Shown here: positions 16,241 through 25,067 of the stretch, in pieces
How the letters are laid out: every line of letters begins with the position of its first letter
Position numbering within the stretch: the first letter of the stretch is position 1
NCBI RefSeq assembly: GCF_000429185.2
Contig: NZ_AUBJ02000001.1
Span: 4,402,001-4,466,000, forward strand
Direction: 5' to 3'
From: Actinoalloteichus caeruleus DSM 43889
Lineage (GTDB): Bacteria; Actinomycetota; Actinomycetes; Mycobacteriales; Pseudonocardiaceae
Length of the DNA: 64,000 bases
The notes under the pieces: generated by a model
Told to the model about the DNA's origin: nothing
The model's database searches: none
What the model saw: only the letters and a program-made list of their open reading frames with translations
Program-made: the position numbers and the translations under genes

Positions 16241-17661
16241 CCGAGCAGCGCACGCTGGTCGCCGGCATCGACTCGTCCACCCAGTCCTGCAAGGTGGTGG
16301 TGCGGGACGCCGACACCGGGGAGCTCGTCCGGCAGGGGCGGGCGAGCCACCCGGACGGGACGGAGATCGACCCCGCCCTGTGGTGGGGGGCCTTAGGCGA
16401 GGCGGTGGACCAGGCGGGAGGGCTGGACGACGTCCAGGCGCTCTCGGTGGGGGCCCAGCAGCACGGCATGGTGTGCCTCGACGAGGCGGGGGAGGTCGTC
16501 CGGCCCGCCCTGCTCTGGAACGACACCCGTTCCGGTCAGGCCGCGCTCGACCTCCGCGCCGAACTGGGCGCGGACGGTGCCGGCGACCGGGCCTGGGCCG
16601 AGGCGGTCGGGGTGGTCCCGGTCTCCTCCTTCACCGTGACGAAGCTGCGCTGGTTGGCGCGCAACGAGCCGGCGGCGGCCGAACGGACCGCGGCGGTCGC
16701 GCTCCCCCACGACTGGCTCACCTGGAAACTGGCCGGCGCCGCCGGGATCGAGACCCTCACCACCGACCGCAGCGACGCCAGCGGTACCGGGTACTGGTCG
16801 GCCACGACCGGGGAGTACCGGCGCGACCTGCTCACCCTCGGCCTCGGGCACGACGCGGTGCTGCCGGCGGTGCTGGGGCCGAGGGACACGGCGGGCAGCA
16901 CGCCGACCGGGGCGGCCCTGGGGGCCGGCGCTGGAGACAACGCGGCCGCCGGTCTCGGTGTCGGCGCGCGCCCCGGTGACGTCGTCATCTCGATCGGCAC
17001 CTCCGGCACCGTGTTCGCGGTCGCCGACAACGCCGTCGCCGACCCCAGCGGCATCGTCGCCGGGTTCGCCGACGCCACCGGTCGGCACCTCCCCCTGGTC
17101 TGCACCCTCAACGCCGCCCGGGTGCTCGACGCCGTCGCCGGCACCCTCGGGGTCACCCTGGACGAACTGGGGCGCCTCGCGCTGTCCGCCCCGGCGGGCA
17201 GCGACGGGCTCGTCGTCGTCCCCTACCTGGAGGGAGAGCGCACCCCGGACCGCCCGGACGCCACCGGTTCGGTGCACGGCCTGACCCTGCGCACCTCCAC
17301 GGCCGCGCACCTGGCCAGGGCCGCGATCGAGGGCATGCTCTGCGGCCTGGCCGACGGGCTCGACGCCCTCATCGCCCAGGGGGTCCGCTGTGACCGGGTC
17401 CTCCTGGTGGGTGGGGGCGCGCGGTCGGAGGCCGTGTGCCGCATCGCCTCGGCGCTGCTCGGACGTCCCGTGGTGGTGCCCGCTCCCGGCGAGTACGTGG
17501 CCGACGGCGCGGCGCGGCAGGCCGCGTGGCTGCTCTCGGGCGGCACGGAGCCGCCGGAGTGGTCCATCGGTGACACCCTCGGTTACGAGGAGGACGCCGC
17601 TCCCCAGGTGCGGGAACGGTACGCCGCCGCCCGGGACAAGGTGCTGCCCCAGGTCGGTTGA
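16237..17661 (+). CDS. xylB: xylulokinase
   Basis: This 474-residue FGGY-family kinase phosphorylates D-xylulose for entry to the pentose phosphate pathway. Visible features are the phosphate loop [13 protein letters not shown] (10-22), [17 protein letters not shown] and catalytic Asp234 ([11 protein letters not shown], equivalent to Asp233 of E. coli XylB). The C-terminal ATPase motif is [13 protein letters not shown]. It overlaps the dehydrogenase stop by 4 bases and ends the tightly coupled xyl operon. A 206-bp gap follows before the next sugar genes. Confidence 0.97.
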   Translation: MTEQRTLVAGIDSSTQSCKVVVRDADTGELVRQGRASHPDGTEIDPALWWGALGEAVDQAGGLDDVQALSVGAQQHGMVCLDEAGEVVRPALLWNDTRSGQAALDLRAELGADGAGDRAWAEAVGVVPVSSFTVTKLRWLARNEPAAAERTAAVALPHDWLTWKLAGAAGIETLTTDRSDASGTGYWSATTGEYRRDLLTLGLGHDAVLPAVLGPRDTAGSTPTGAALGAGAGDNAAAGLGVGARPGDVVISIGTSGTVFAVADNAVADPSGIVAGFADATGRHLPLVCTLNAARVLDAVAGTLGVTLDELGRLALSAPAGSDGLVVVPYLEGERTPDRPDATGSVHGLTLRTSTAAHLARAAIEGMLCGLADGLDALIAQGVRCDRVLLVGGGARSEAVCRIASALLGRPVVVPAPGEYVADGAARQAAWLLSGGTEPPEWSIGDTLGYEEDAAPQVRERYAAARDKVLPQVG

Positions 17662-17867
17662 CCTCGCGCACCCCGGGTGGTGGGCCGATGCGGGTTCGGG
17701 ACCGTCGCGGTGTCGGCCACCCGCGGCACCGGGACGTTCGTTCCAGCGGCTCCGGGCGCGGGCGGGCGCGGCGGAACCGGGCCGCCGGCGCGCCGCTCGT
17801 GGCCGGCACCGGCCGCGTGTCCCGCCGTGGTCGGTCCGTTCCCACGTCGGTGTGAAACAAAGGAACG

Positions 17868-18956
17868 ATGGGACGAACGCGTATCGCCATCGTCGGCACG
17901 GGGGGCATCGCCCACGCCCATGCCGACGGGCTCAGCGGGCTGGCCGAGCGTGCGGAACTGGTCGCCGCGGTCGACGTGGACCAGGGGCGGCTCGACGAGT
18001 TCGCCGAGCGGTGGGGCATCGAGAACCGGTACACCGACCTGGCCACGGCGTTGCGGGAGGCGGCACCCGACCTCGTCCACCTCTGCACGCCCCCTGGGGC
18101 GCACCACCAGCAGGCCATCGCCTGCCTGTCGGCGGGTGTCCCGGTGCTGTGCGAGAAACCCCCGACCCTCTCGCTGGCCGAACTCGACGACATCCTGGCC
18201 GCCGAGCGGGCCGGCGGGGCCCGGTTCGCCACCGTCTTCCAACACCGCTTCGGCAGCGCCGCGCTGCGGCTGCGCCGCCTGGTCGAGGCCGGTGACCTCG
18301 GCAGGCCGCTCGTGGCGGTCTGCCACACGCTCTGGTATCGGCCTGACGAGTACTTCGCGGTGCCGTGGCGCGGGAACTGGGAGATCGAGGGCGGTGGTCC
18401 CACGATGGGCCACGGCATCCACCAGATGGACCTCCTGCTCTCCGTGCTGGGCGAGTGGGCCGAGGTCACCGCCGTCGCCGACCGGAAGGCGCGCCCCACG
18501 GCCACCGAGGACGTGTCCTGCGCCCTCGTGCGCTTCGAGAACGGTGCCGTGGCCACCGTGGTGAACTCGCTGCTGTCGCCCAGGGAGACGAGCTACCTGC
18601 GGTTCGACCTCGAACACGCGACCGTCGAGGTGGAGCACCTGTACGGGTACCAGGACCAGGACTGGCGGGTCACCCCGGCGCCGGGGCGGGAGGCGGAGGT
18701 GCGCGCGGCGTGGGACACCGGGGACGAGGACGTGGCCAGTGGGCACCGCGCCCAGTTCGACGCGCTGCTGACGGCCCACGAGGGCGGCCTGCCGCTCCCC
18801 GTGTCGGCCGCCGACTCGCGGTCCACCCTGGAACTGGTGGCCGCGATCTACGCCTCGTCCTTCACCGGCACGCCGGTCCGCCGGGGCGAGATCACCGACG
18901 GCCACCCCTTCCACGGCCGGATGAGCGGTGGCGCGGTGCCGTGGCCAGCTCCCTAG
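17868..18956 (+). CDS. Gfo/Idh/MocA-family oxidoreductase
   Basis: This 362-residue NAD(P)-dependent sugar dehydrogenase has an N-terminal Rossmann fold with IVGTGGIAHAHA (8-19), the family EKPPTLS motif (Glu96-Lys97) and the catalytic His185 in GGGPTMGHGIHQMDLLL. A C-terminal beta-sheet domain follows. The ATG is preceded by AAAGGA. It sits downstream of xylB and upstream of DUF6807 and cupin genes. This group is often found together in catabolism of sugar acids, inositols or glycosides. The exact substrate cannot be told. Confidence 0.93.
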   Translation: MGRTRIAIVGTGGIAHAHADGLSGLAERAELVAAVDVDQGRLDEFAERWGIENRYTDLATALREAAPDLVHLCTPPGAHHQQAIACLSAGVPVLCEKPPTLSLAELDDILAAERAGGARFATVFQHRFGSAALRLRRLVEAGDLGRPLVAVCHTLWYRPDEYFAVPWRGNWEIEGGGPTMGHGIHQMDLLLSVLGEWAEVTAVADRKARPTATEDVSCALVRFENGAVATVVNSLLSPRETSYLRFDLEHATVEVEHLYGYQDQDWRVTPAPGREAEVRAAWDTGDEDVASGHRAQFDALLTAHEGGLPLPVSAADSRSTLELVAAIYASSFTGTPVRRGEITDGHPFHGRMSGGAVPWPAP

Positions 18957-19147
18957 GAAAGCGTTGTCCACCTGACATCCGTCCCGAGAGGGGTCTGGCG
19001 CGGGGCGAGCGCGTCCGTGCGGACCGCCACCCGGCACCCGGCACCCCGGCACCAGCGGACCAGAGCGTTCCCCGGGTGATGACCGCCCCCGGGACCCCGG
19101 ACCCGAACCCCGAGAGCACCGACCCGACCAGCGGAGGCGAGCCGTCC

Positions 19148-20185
19148 GTGCGCACCGAGTACGCCAGCCCCCGTCCGGAGCAACCTGCCTCCGGACACCG
19201 GCCACTGCCCACCTCGACAGAACCAGCCCCGGCCGGCCTCGGCCTCCACCACGACGCGGAGCGCTCGCTCCAGGTGACCGTGGACGGTCGGGAGATCGTC
19301 CGCTACGTCTACCGGCCCTGGGACGTCCAACTGGAGTCCCCCCGACCGTTCTTCCACCCGCTGCGGACGCTCGGCGGTGACCTGGTCAGCCTGTTCCGCC
19401 CGCACGACCACGTGTGGCACCGGGGCATCGCCTGGTCACTGCCGCACGTCGGCGAGGACAACTTCTGGGGCGGCCCCACCTACGTGACGGGCAGCGGTTA
19501 CCAGCAGCTGGACAACGACGGGTCGATGGACCACGAGGGCTTCGCCCGGGCCGAGCTCACCCGGGGCACCGCCGTCGTCGAGGAGGCGCTGCGCTGGCAC
19601 ACCCAACAGGGCGTGCCGAGGATCGCCGAACACCGCCGCTTCGCGGTCGGGCTCGCTCCGGAGGTCGACGCCTGGGCGCTGGCCTTCGAGTCGACGATGA
19701 CCAACCTCGGAGCCGAGGCCGTGGCCTTCGGCAGCCCCACCACCAAGGGCAGGGAGAACGCGGGCTACGGCGGTTTCTTCTGGCGGGGGCCCCGATCCTT
19801 CACGGGTGGGCGCATCGAGCTGCCCGGCACCACCGGAGCCGACGAACTCATGGGCGAACGGGCGCCGTGGGCGGCGTTCGTCGGCCAACACGACGACCAC
19901 GGCAGGTGGTCGACGCTCACCTTCGTCGACGACGAGTCCAACGCGGCGGCCACCGGGGCCGGCGGGCCCACCCGGTGGTTCCTCCGGTCGGACCCCTTCG
20001 CGGCGGTCTGCCCCGCTCCCTTCTTCTCCACCGAAGTCGACCTCGACCCGGGGGCGGCGCTCACCCTGCGCTACGCCGTCGTGATCGCGGACGGGGACCG
20101 GGGACAGGACGGCTGCGCTCGTCTGGCCGAGGCCGGGGTCCGCGCGCTCGCCTCGCTCGCGTCGGACGAGGGGGGCCAGCGGTGA
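19148..20185 (+). CDS. DUF6807 (PmoA-family) protein
   Basis: The 345-residue protein matches the PmoA/DUF6807 pattern: RPFFHPLRTLGGD, FRPHDHVWHRGIAWSLPHV, NFWGGPTYVTG, MDHEGFARAEL and ENAGYGGFFWRGPRSFTGG. It has many conserved His residues that could bind metal or sugar. GTG 19148 is chosen because GGAGG at 19133-19137 precedes it; an ATG at 19079 would add a Pro-rich, probably untranslated leader. It overlaps the cupin gene (GTGA). The family is found in carbohydrate-use loci beside Gfo/Idh/MocA enzymes. Its reaction is not established. Confidence 0.84.
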   Translation: MRTEYASPRPEQPASGHRPLPTSTEPAPAGLGLHHDAERSLQVTVDGREIVRYVYRPWDVQLESPRPFFHPLRTLGGDLVSLFRPHDHVWHRGIAWSLPHVGEDNFWGGPTYVTGSGYQQLDNDGSMDHEGFARAELTRGTAVVEEALRWHTQQGVPRIAEHRRFAVGLAPEVDAWALAFESTMTNLGAEAVAFGSPTTKGRENAGYGGFFWRGPRSFTGGRIELPGTTGADELMGERAPWAAFVGQHDDHGRWSTLTFVDDESNAAATGAGGPTRWFLRSDPFAAVCPAPFFSTEVDLDPGAALTLRYAVVIADGDRGQDGCARLAEAGVRALASLASDEGGQR

Positions 20186-20973
20186 CTGGCGGGATCGAGC
20201 CCGGGTCCGCCGAGGGCTTCCCCGGCGCGACGGCCGTCTCCCACCTCCGCGTGTACGACTGGCCGGCCGAGGACGGCCGGCGGGGCGGGTCGCCGCACCT
20301 GCACACGGCCTCGAGCGAGGGCTACGTCGTGCTGTCCGGCGAGGGCCGGCTGGAGACGCTCGGCGCCGATGGATACCAGGAGACCCCGCTGACCAGGGGG
20401 ACCCTGTTGTGGTTCACCCCGGGGACGGTGCACCGGCTGGTCAACCTCAGTGGTGACCTGGAGATCCTCGTCGTCATGCAGAACGCCGGGCTTCCGGAGG
20501 CAGGTGACGCGGTCCTCACCTTCCCCGCCGAGGTGCTGGCGGACGGGGCGCGGTACGCCGACGCGCACCGCATCCCCGCCCCGGCACCCGACGAGGGACC
20601 CGAGGACCTCGACAGCCCCGCCGCGCTGGCCGCCCGCGCCCGCCGCGATCTCGCCGTCAGCGGTTACCTGGAGCTGCGGGAGCGGGTTCGCGCCGAGGGC
20701 CCTGGCGCGCTGGAGCCACTGCACGACGCGGCGGCCCGCCTCGTGGCGCCCAGGATCGACGAGTGGCGGTCGAGGTGGGAGCGGGGCGCGGCCGCCCAGG
20801 CGGATCACACCGGGCGCGCGTTGGCGGACCTGGCCAGCGGGCGCGGCCCCCACCTCAGGGACGCGCGGGTGCGTTCGGTGCTCCCGAGGACCGGGCCCCT
20901 CGGATACGGGATGTGCGGCCGGCTGCGGGTCTGGGACCTGGATGGAGCCGTGGTAGCGGGCGGCGGCGACTGA
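20182..20973 (+). CDS. cupin-domain protein
   Basis: In this 263-residue protein a single cupin barrel occupies about residues 20-105. Metal-binding motif 1 is GSPHLHTASSEGYVVLSGEG; motif 2 is WFTPGTVHRLVNLSG with a His. The second half is helical and Arg/Ala-rich (AALAARARRDLAVSG) and unrecognised. Its GTG overlaps the DUF6807 stop by 4 bases, so the two are coupled. A sugar-isomerase or sensor role is plausible given the neighbours, but unproven. Confidence 0.85.
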   Translation: MTGGIEPGSAEGFPGATAVSHLRVYDWPAEDGRRGGSPHLHTASSEGYVVLSGEGRLETLGADGYQETPLTRGTLLWFTPGTVHRLVNLSGDLEILVVMQNAGLPEAGDAVLTFPAEVLADGARYADAHRIPAPAPDEGPEDLDSPAALAARARRDLAVSGYLELRERVRAEGPGALEPLHDAAARLVAPRIDEWRSRWERGAAAQADHTGRALADLASGRGPHLRDARVRSVLPRTGPLGYGMCGRLRVWDLDGAVVAGGGD

Positions 20974-20978
20974 GACCG

Positions 20979-21015
20979 GCGGCCGGGGCGCGGGCGACGG
21001 CCCCGTTCCGGCCGC
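20979..21015. terminator. weak hairpin between cupin gene and trpF
   Basis: GCGGCCGG (20979-20986) can pair with CCGGCCGC (21008-21015) around a 21-base loop in the 93-bp gap between convergent genes. The long loop makes this only a moderate candidate. Confidence 0.35.
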
Positions 21016-21066
21016 TCCCCGCGACCGGGCCGGTAGGGCGTGCTCCGCCGCGCGCTGGTCCCGAGG

Positions 21067-21684
21067 TCAGTCGGTGGCGGCGGCGCGCGCCGCGCGGACG
21101 AACTCCTCGATCAGGAGGTGGTCCTTCACACCCCGTTCGCGCTCCACGCCGCTGGAGACGTCCACACCCCAGGGGCGGAGCACCCGGACGGCGGTTCCGA
21201 CGTTGCCGGGGCGAAGACCACCCGCGAGCAGCCACCGCCGGCCCGCGAGGAGTTCCGCGTCGGTCGGGGACCAGTCCCAGCTCTCGCCGGAGCCCGCGAC
21301 CGGGGAGTCGACCAGCAGCAGGTCCGCCCGAGGTTCCTCGCCGTCGGCGGGACCACCGCGAACCGAGTCGATCGGCACGGCCCGCACCAGCCGAACGGGG
21401 AGGTCGCGCACCTCGTCGAAGGCCGACGCCGGGTAGTCGCCGTGGAGCTGGAGCGCGCCGACCCCGGACTCCACCGCCAGTGCGCGCGCACCGGCTGCGG
21501 ACACACCCCGGACCACTCCGACGGTGAGCACCTCGGGGGGAACCAGTTCGGCGAGCTCACGCACCCGTCCGGGCGCGAGCTGGCGCGGGCTCTCGGTCAA
21601 CACGAAACCGATCGCGTCCGCTCCCGAGGACACCGCCACCTCGACCGCGGCCTCGGTCGTGAGCCCACAGATCTTGACGAACAC
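21067..21684 (-). CDS. trpF: phosphoribosylanthranilate isomerase
   Basis: This 205-residue TIM-barrel enzyme converts phosphoribosylanthranilate to CdRP in tryptophan synthesis. General-base Cys6 lies in KICGLT, general-acid Asp126 in LLVDSPVAGSG, and phosphate-binding glycines in LAGGLRPGNV and GVDVSSGVE. It stands alone, with no other trp gene in the window. Most actinomycetes lack trpF and use bifunctional PriA, so a dedicated copy is notable. The GTG is six bases after TAGGCT, implying a leaderless transcript. Tryptophan-degrading kynurenine genes lie 2 kb away. Confidence 0.95.
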   Translation of the reverse strand: MFVKICGLTTEAAVEVAVSSGADAIGFVLTESPRQLAPGRVRELAELVPPEVLTVGVVRGVSAAGARALAVESGVGALQLHGDYPASAFDEVRDLPVRLVRAVPIDSVRGGPADGEEPRADLLLVDSPVAGSGESWDWSPTDAELLAGRRWLLAGGLRPGNVGTAVRVLRPWGVDVSSGVERERGVKDHLLIEEFVRAARAAATD

Positions 21685-21696
21685 CCCCCAAGCCTA
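21685..21696 (-). promoter_or_regulatory. leaderless -10 element of trpF
   Basis: On the minus strand TAGGCT (21691-21696), then TGGGGG (six bases), then GTG at 21684. The spacing is the same as at the kinase, ROK and CGNR genes. Confidence 0.6.
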
Positions 21697-22462
21697 GTGC
21701 CACCGGGCGGAACCCGGTGGCGCCCGGTCCGGCTCCCGAATCCCGGGGACCCGTCCTCTCGGGGGCGCCCGGTCGCGGGGCCCGCACCCCAGCGGACGGG
21801 AATGGGAATGCCAACCCCATTCGTGGTCGGACCCGTTCCTCGGAAAACACCTCCGCCGACGGGATGCGGAAACGGGTCGGGCAGGTCCCCGCGCCGGCTG
21901 GGAACAATCCGTCGAGGAGTCGTGCGGGTTCTCGTGGCGGGCGAGCGGTCGCGGGTTTTCCGCCGCCGCCGGAACCGGATCACGTTTCGCGCTCCGCCCT
22001 TTCTCGATAACGGGACGCCGCTTCTCCGGAAATGGGCGGCGCGCGCTCCTCGGCTCGTGCCGCCCCGTGGCCGGGATGGGCGCGCCCGTGCTCGGCGCGG
22101 TGCCGGGCCGGGACGCCGTCACCCTGCGTGGGGGAGGGGCGCCGTCGACGCGCCCGTCGCCTTCGAACACCTGATCGACCGCGACATCCCGTGGAGTGTC
22201 CCCCATTCCGGGGGCGGGCCGCCCGGGAACCGGTGAGTCGATCGCTCGAGCCCCGGGTGGTGGCCGTCGTCGGCCGAGCGGTCCCCCGGCCGGGTTATGG
22301 ATCATTCGTCAGAACCGCACCCGATGTGGCCGATGCCCGCTCTGCCGTGATCGCGACGTGATCTCGCCTGGTCGTCGCGTCGTGACTCCTCCGGGACGGA
22401 CCGCCCCCGGCCGCTCCGGTCGCTCCGCTCGGTGGAGGCACAACGGGAATCGTCGACGGTGT
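21697..22462. other. 770-bp intergenic region between divergent trpF and the DivIVA-like gene
   Basis: Open frames on both strands are Arg/Pro-rich and not convincing. Codon-position GC bias is absent and there are several AT-richer patches (around 21800 and 21990). I see no repeat, RNA gene or recognisable element other than the two flanking -10 boxes. Confidence 0.5.
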
Positions 22463-22474
22463 TAGAATCGTGCG
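22463..22474 (+). promoter_or_regulatory. leaderless -10 element of the DivIVA-like gene
   Basis: TAGAAT at 22463-22468 is followed by CGTGCG and then ATG 22475. There is no Shine-Dalgarno sequence. TAGAAT is a good actinomycete -10 hexamer. Confidence 0.65.
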
Positions 22475-23743
22475 ATGGCGCGCGAAGAGGATGGAGAACT
22501 GATCCCTCTCAACCCGCCCTTCGACGTCGTCTATCGCGGTTTCCACAGAACCCAGGTCCTGGATTACGTTCGGTCGCTGGAGGGCGACCTGCGCATAATC
22601 GCGGCCGACCGGGACGCCGCGTTATCGCAGTGCGCCGATTTACGGAACAGCCTGGAACTCACCCGGCGGGACCTGGACCAGGCGCGGGAGGCCGCCGACC
22701 GCATGGTCCAGGAGCCGGTCAGCGCCGCGACGCTGAGTGAACGCCTCCAGCGGATGCTCGCCCTGGCCGAGTCCGAGGCGGACGCGCTGCGGGCCCAGGC
22801 CGACGAGTACGTCGTCAACCGCAGGGCGGAGGCGGAGCGCGAACGCGACGACCTCTGCCGCGAGTACGAAGGACTCGTCGCCGGCCAGGAGGAGCATCGC
22901 CGCCAGGTCGAGCGGGACTACGAGCGCCGTGTCGCCGACATGGCCAGGGAGTACGAACGCCGGTACGCCGGCATGTTGGCCGAGGCGGAGGCGGTCCTCG
23001 CGGACGCGAAGGCCAAGGCCGAACAGCTGGTCTCCGACGCGACGGCCGCCGCGGAGCAGACGGTGGCCGAGGCCACCACCACCGCGGAGCGGATGGTCGC
23101 GGAGGCGACCGCGACCGCGGAGGGGATGGTCGCCGAGGCCACCCGCAGGTGCACCCACATCGAGTCCTCCTCCGCCGCCAGGCGACGCCAGGTGGAGAAG
23201 GACTTCGAGATCGCGATGGCCAAGCGGCGCAGCGACGCGGCGCGGAGGCTGCGCGAGCACGAGGCCGAGGTCGAACGACGCCTCCACGCCAGGACCAGGC
23301 AGGTCGACGACCACGTCGAGAACCGACTGCGCCACGCCCAGGACAGGGAGGACGAGGTCCGGGACGCCCAGCGTTCCGCGCTCGCCCAGTTCGAGGTGGC
23401 CCGGCGACTGCTCGACCAGGCGGCGGACAGCGTCCACGTCCTGCCGGAGCGCCGGGACGCCGCCCGGCCGTCGCGGCAGCCCTCGGATGCTCGCCCAACA
23501 CCCCCGGCCGAGCAGGGAACGGTGGGTGCCTTCCCGCCGGCGGACCTCCCCGCCCGGGCCACGACGGGACCCGCCAGCCGGGACCAGGCCCCCGGCGCGG
23601 TGACGGACGAGGCCGCCGAGGAGGGGGACGACGACGCCCCGCCCGCGCGGCAACAACCCGGGAAGTCGCTCGCCGCGCAGTCGGCGAAGAAGAACCGCAA
23701 CGCACGCGCCCGGTCTCGGCGTCCGGCGAAGTCGCGCCGCTGA
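22475..23743 (+). CDS. DivIVA-like coiled-coil protein
   Basis: The 422-residue protein has a short DivIVA-type N-terminus (PFDVVYRGFHRTQVLDYVRS, about 12-33) and then a continuous Ala/Glu/Arg-rich coiled coil (about 35-330). Three near-identical 11-residue repeats near 189-221 (ATAAAEQTVAE, ATTTAERMVAE, ATATAEGMVAE) suggest a right-handed hendecad coil like that in Scy/FilP proteins of Streptomyces. The final 85 residues are Pro-rich, then acidic, then strongly basic (ARARSRRPAKSRR). A cytoskeletal or polar-scaffold role in apical growth is inferred. It is not Wag31 itself, since the usual dcw-cluster neighbours are absent. Confidence 0.82.
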   Translation: MAREEDGELIPLNPPFDVVYRGFHRTQVLDYVRSLEGDLRIIAADRDAALSQCADLRNSLELTRRDLDQAREAADRMVQEPVSAATLSERLQRMLALAESEADALRAQADEYVVNRRAEAERERDDLCREYEGLVAGQEEHRRQVERDYERRVADMAREYERRYAGMLAEAEAVLADAKAKAEQLVSDATAAAEQTVAEATTTAERMVAEATATAEGMVAEATRRCTHIESSSAARRRQVEKDFEIAMAKRRSDAARRLREHEAEVERRLHARTRQVDDHVENRLRHAQDREDEVRDAQRSALAQFEVARRLLDQAADSVHVLPERRDAARPSRQPSDARPTPPAEQGTVGAFPPADLPARATTGPASRDQAPGAVTDEAAEEGDDDAPPARQQPGKSLAAQSAKKNRNARARSRRPAKSRR

Positions 23744-23747
23744 AGGG

Positions 23748-23788
23748 GGTCGCCGGACCCGCCACCCGTGGCGGGGCGTCCGGCGACC
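23748..23788. terminator. strong bidirectional hairpin between convergent genes
   Basis: GGTCGCCGGAC (23748-23758) pairs with GTCCGGCGACC (23778-23788), and inside it CCGCCAC (23759-23765) pairs with GTGGCGG (23768-23774). The stem is about 18 bp with a small bulge. It fills the 55-bp gap between the DivIVA-like gene and kynureninase. Confidence 0.8.
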
Positions 23789-23798
23789 GTTCCTCACC

Positions 23799-25067
23799 TC
23801 AGGCGCGACCGATGCCGACCCGTGCCCGCAGACAGGTGGAGAGCGCGTCGGCGGCGGTGAGCGCGTCGACGAACCGCGTGTACAGCGGCGCGAAGCCGAA
23901 CCGGCAGACGTTCGGCGGGCGGTGGTCCCCGATGACCCCCTGGCGTTCCAGCGTCGCCATCACCGCCCGCGCGTCGTCGCACTCCAACGCCACCTGGCTC
24001 CCGCGTCGTCCGTCCTCACGGGGCGTCAGGAGGCGGAACGAGCCCGGTGGCGCCAGGGCGTCGAGGCAGGACACGAAGAAGTCGGTGAGGGCCAGGCTCT
24101 TCCGCCGGACCTCGGCGAGGTCCACGTCCGCCCACACGTCCAGCGCCGCGTCGAGCGAGAGCAGGGAGAGGATCTCGGGCGTACCGGTGCGGAGGCGGGT
24201 CGCCCCCTTGGCCGCCCGGTACTCCGGCTCCATGCCGAAGGGGTCGGCGTGCGAGCACCAGCCGGCCAGCGGTTGGTCGAGCCGGTCCTGGAGGTCGGAG
24301 CTGGCATAGCAGAAGGCCGGCGCGCCCGGGCCGCCGTTCAGGTACTTGTAGCCGCAGCCCACGGCGAGGTCGACCTCGGCCCGGTCCAGTCCGACCGGCA
24401 GGGCTCCCGCGCTGTGCGAGAGGTCCCAGAGGGTCAGGGCGCCCGCTCCCCGGGCGGCGGCGGTGAGCGCGGGGAGGTCCCACAACTCGCCGGTGCGGTA
24501 GTCGACGTGGTTGAGCAGCACCAGCCCGGTGCGGTCGTCGAGGCGGTCCACGAGCTCCGAGGGGTGGCACGGCACCAGTGTTGCCCCGGTGAGCCGGGCC
24601 GCGGACTCCGCGAGGTAGCCGTCCGTGGGGAACGTGGTCCCGTCGACGAGGAGTTCGGTTCGACGCGGGTCCCGCCCGACCGCCGCCCGCAGCCCCGCGA
24701 CGGTCAGGCGGAACACGTTGATGCTCGTGGAGTCGCCCACCACGATCTGGCCGGGAGCCGCGCCGACGAGCGGTGCGATCCGGTCCCCCACCCGTTCCGG
24801 GGCGTCCCACCACCCGGCGTCGCGCCACGACCGGATCAGGCCCCGGCCCCACTCCTGCTCGACGACCTCGCGCAGGCGGCTCGGGACCGAGGTGGGAAGC
24901 GCCCCGAGCGAGTTGCCGTCGAGGTACACGAGCTCCTCGTCCAGGTCGAACTGGTCGCGGAGGTGGGCCAGCGGGTCGGCCGTGTCCGCGGCGGCCGCCC
25001 GTGCGGCCAGCCCCGCGACCGACGTGTCCCGGCCGTCAGCCACTCGCTGTGGCACCACGTGCCTCAC
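23799..25067 (-). CDS. kynU: kynureninase
   Basis: This 422-residue PLP enzyme cleaves kynurenine to anthranilate and alanine. Visible motifs are YLDGNSLGALP, the DSTSINVFR phosphate loop, LLNHVDYRTGE, LWDLSHSAGALP (Asp215) and the Schiff-base Lys241 in VGCGYKYLNGGPGAPAF. Near the end NVCRFGFAPLYTRF is typical. The GTG start overlaps the tryptophan dioxygenase stop by 4 bases (GTGA), so the two genes are one coupled unit. No formamidase gene is adjacent. Anthranilate produced here could go to catabolism, a secondary metabolite or, with trpF nearby, back to tryptophan. Confidence 0.96.
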   Translation of the reverse strand: MRHVVPQRVADGRDTSVAGLAARAAAADTADPLAHLRDQFDLDEELVYLDGNSLGALPTSVPSRLREVVEQEWGRGLIRSWRDAGWWDAPERVGDRIAPLVGAAPGQIVVGDSTSINVFRLTVAGLRAAVGRDPRRTELLVDGTTFPTDGYLAESAARLTGATLVPCHPSELVDRLDDRTGLVLLNHVDYRTGELWDLPALTAAARGAGALTLWDLSHSAGALPVGLDRAEVDLAVGCGYKYLNGGPGAPAFCYASSDLQDRLDQPLAGWCSHADPFGMEPEYRAAKGATRLRTGTPEILSLLSLDAALDVWADVDLAEVRRKSLALTDFFVSCLDALAPPGSFRLLTPREDGRRGSQVALECDDARAVMATLERQGVIGDHRPPNVCRFGFAPLYTRFVDALTAADALSTCLRARVGIGRA

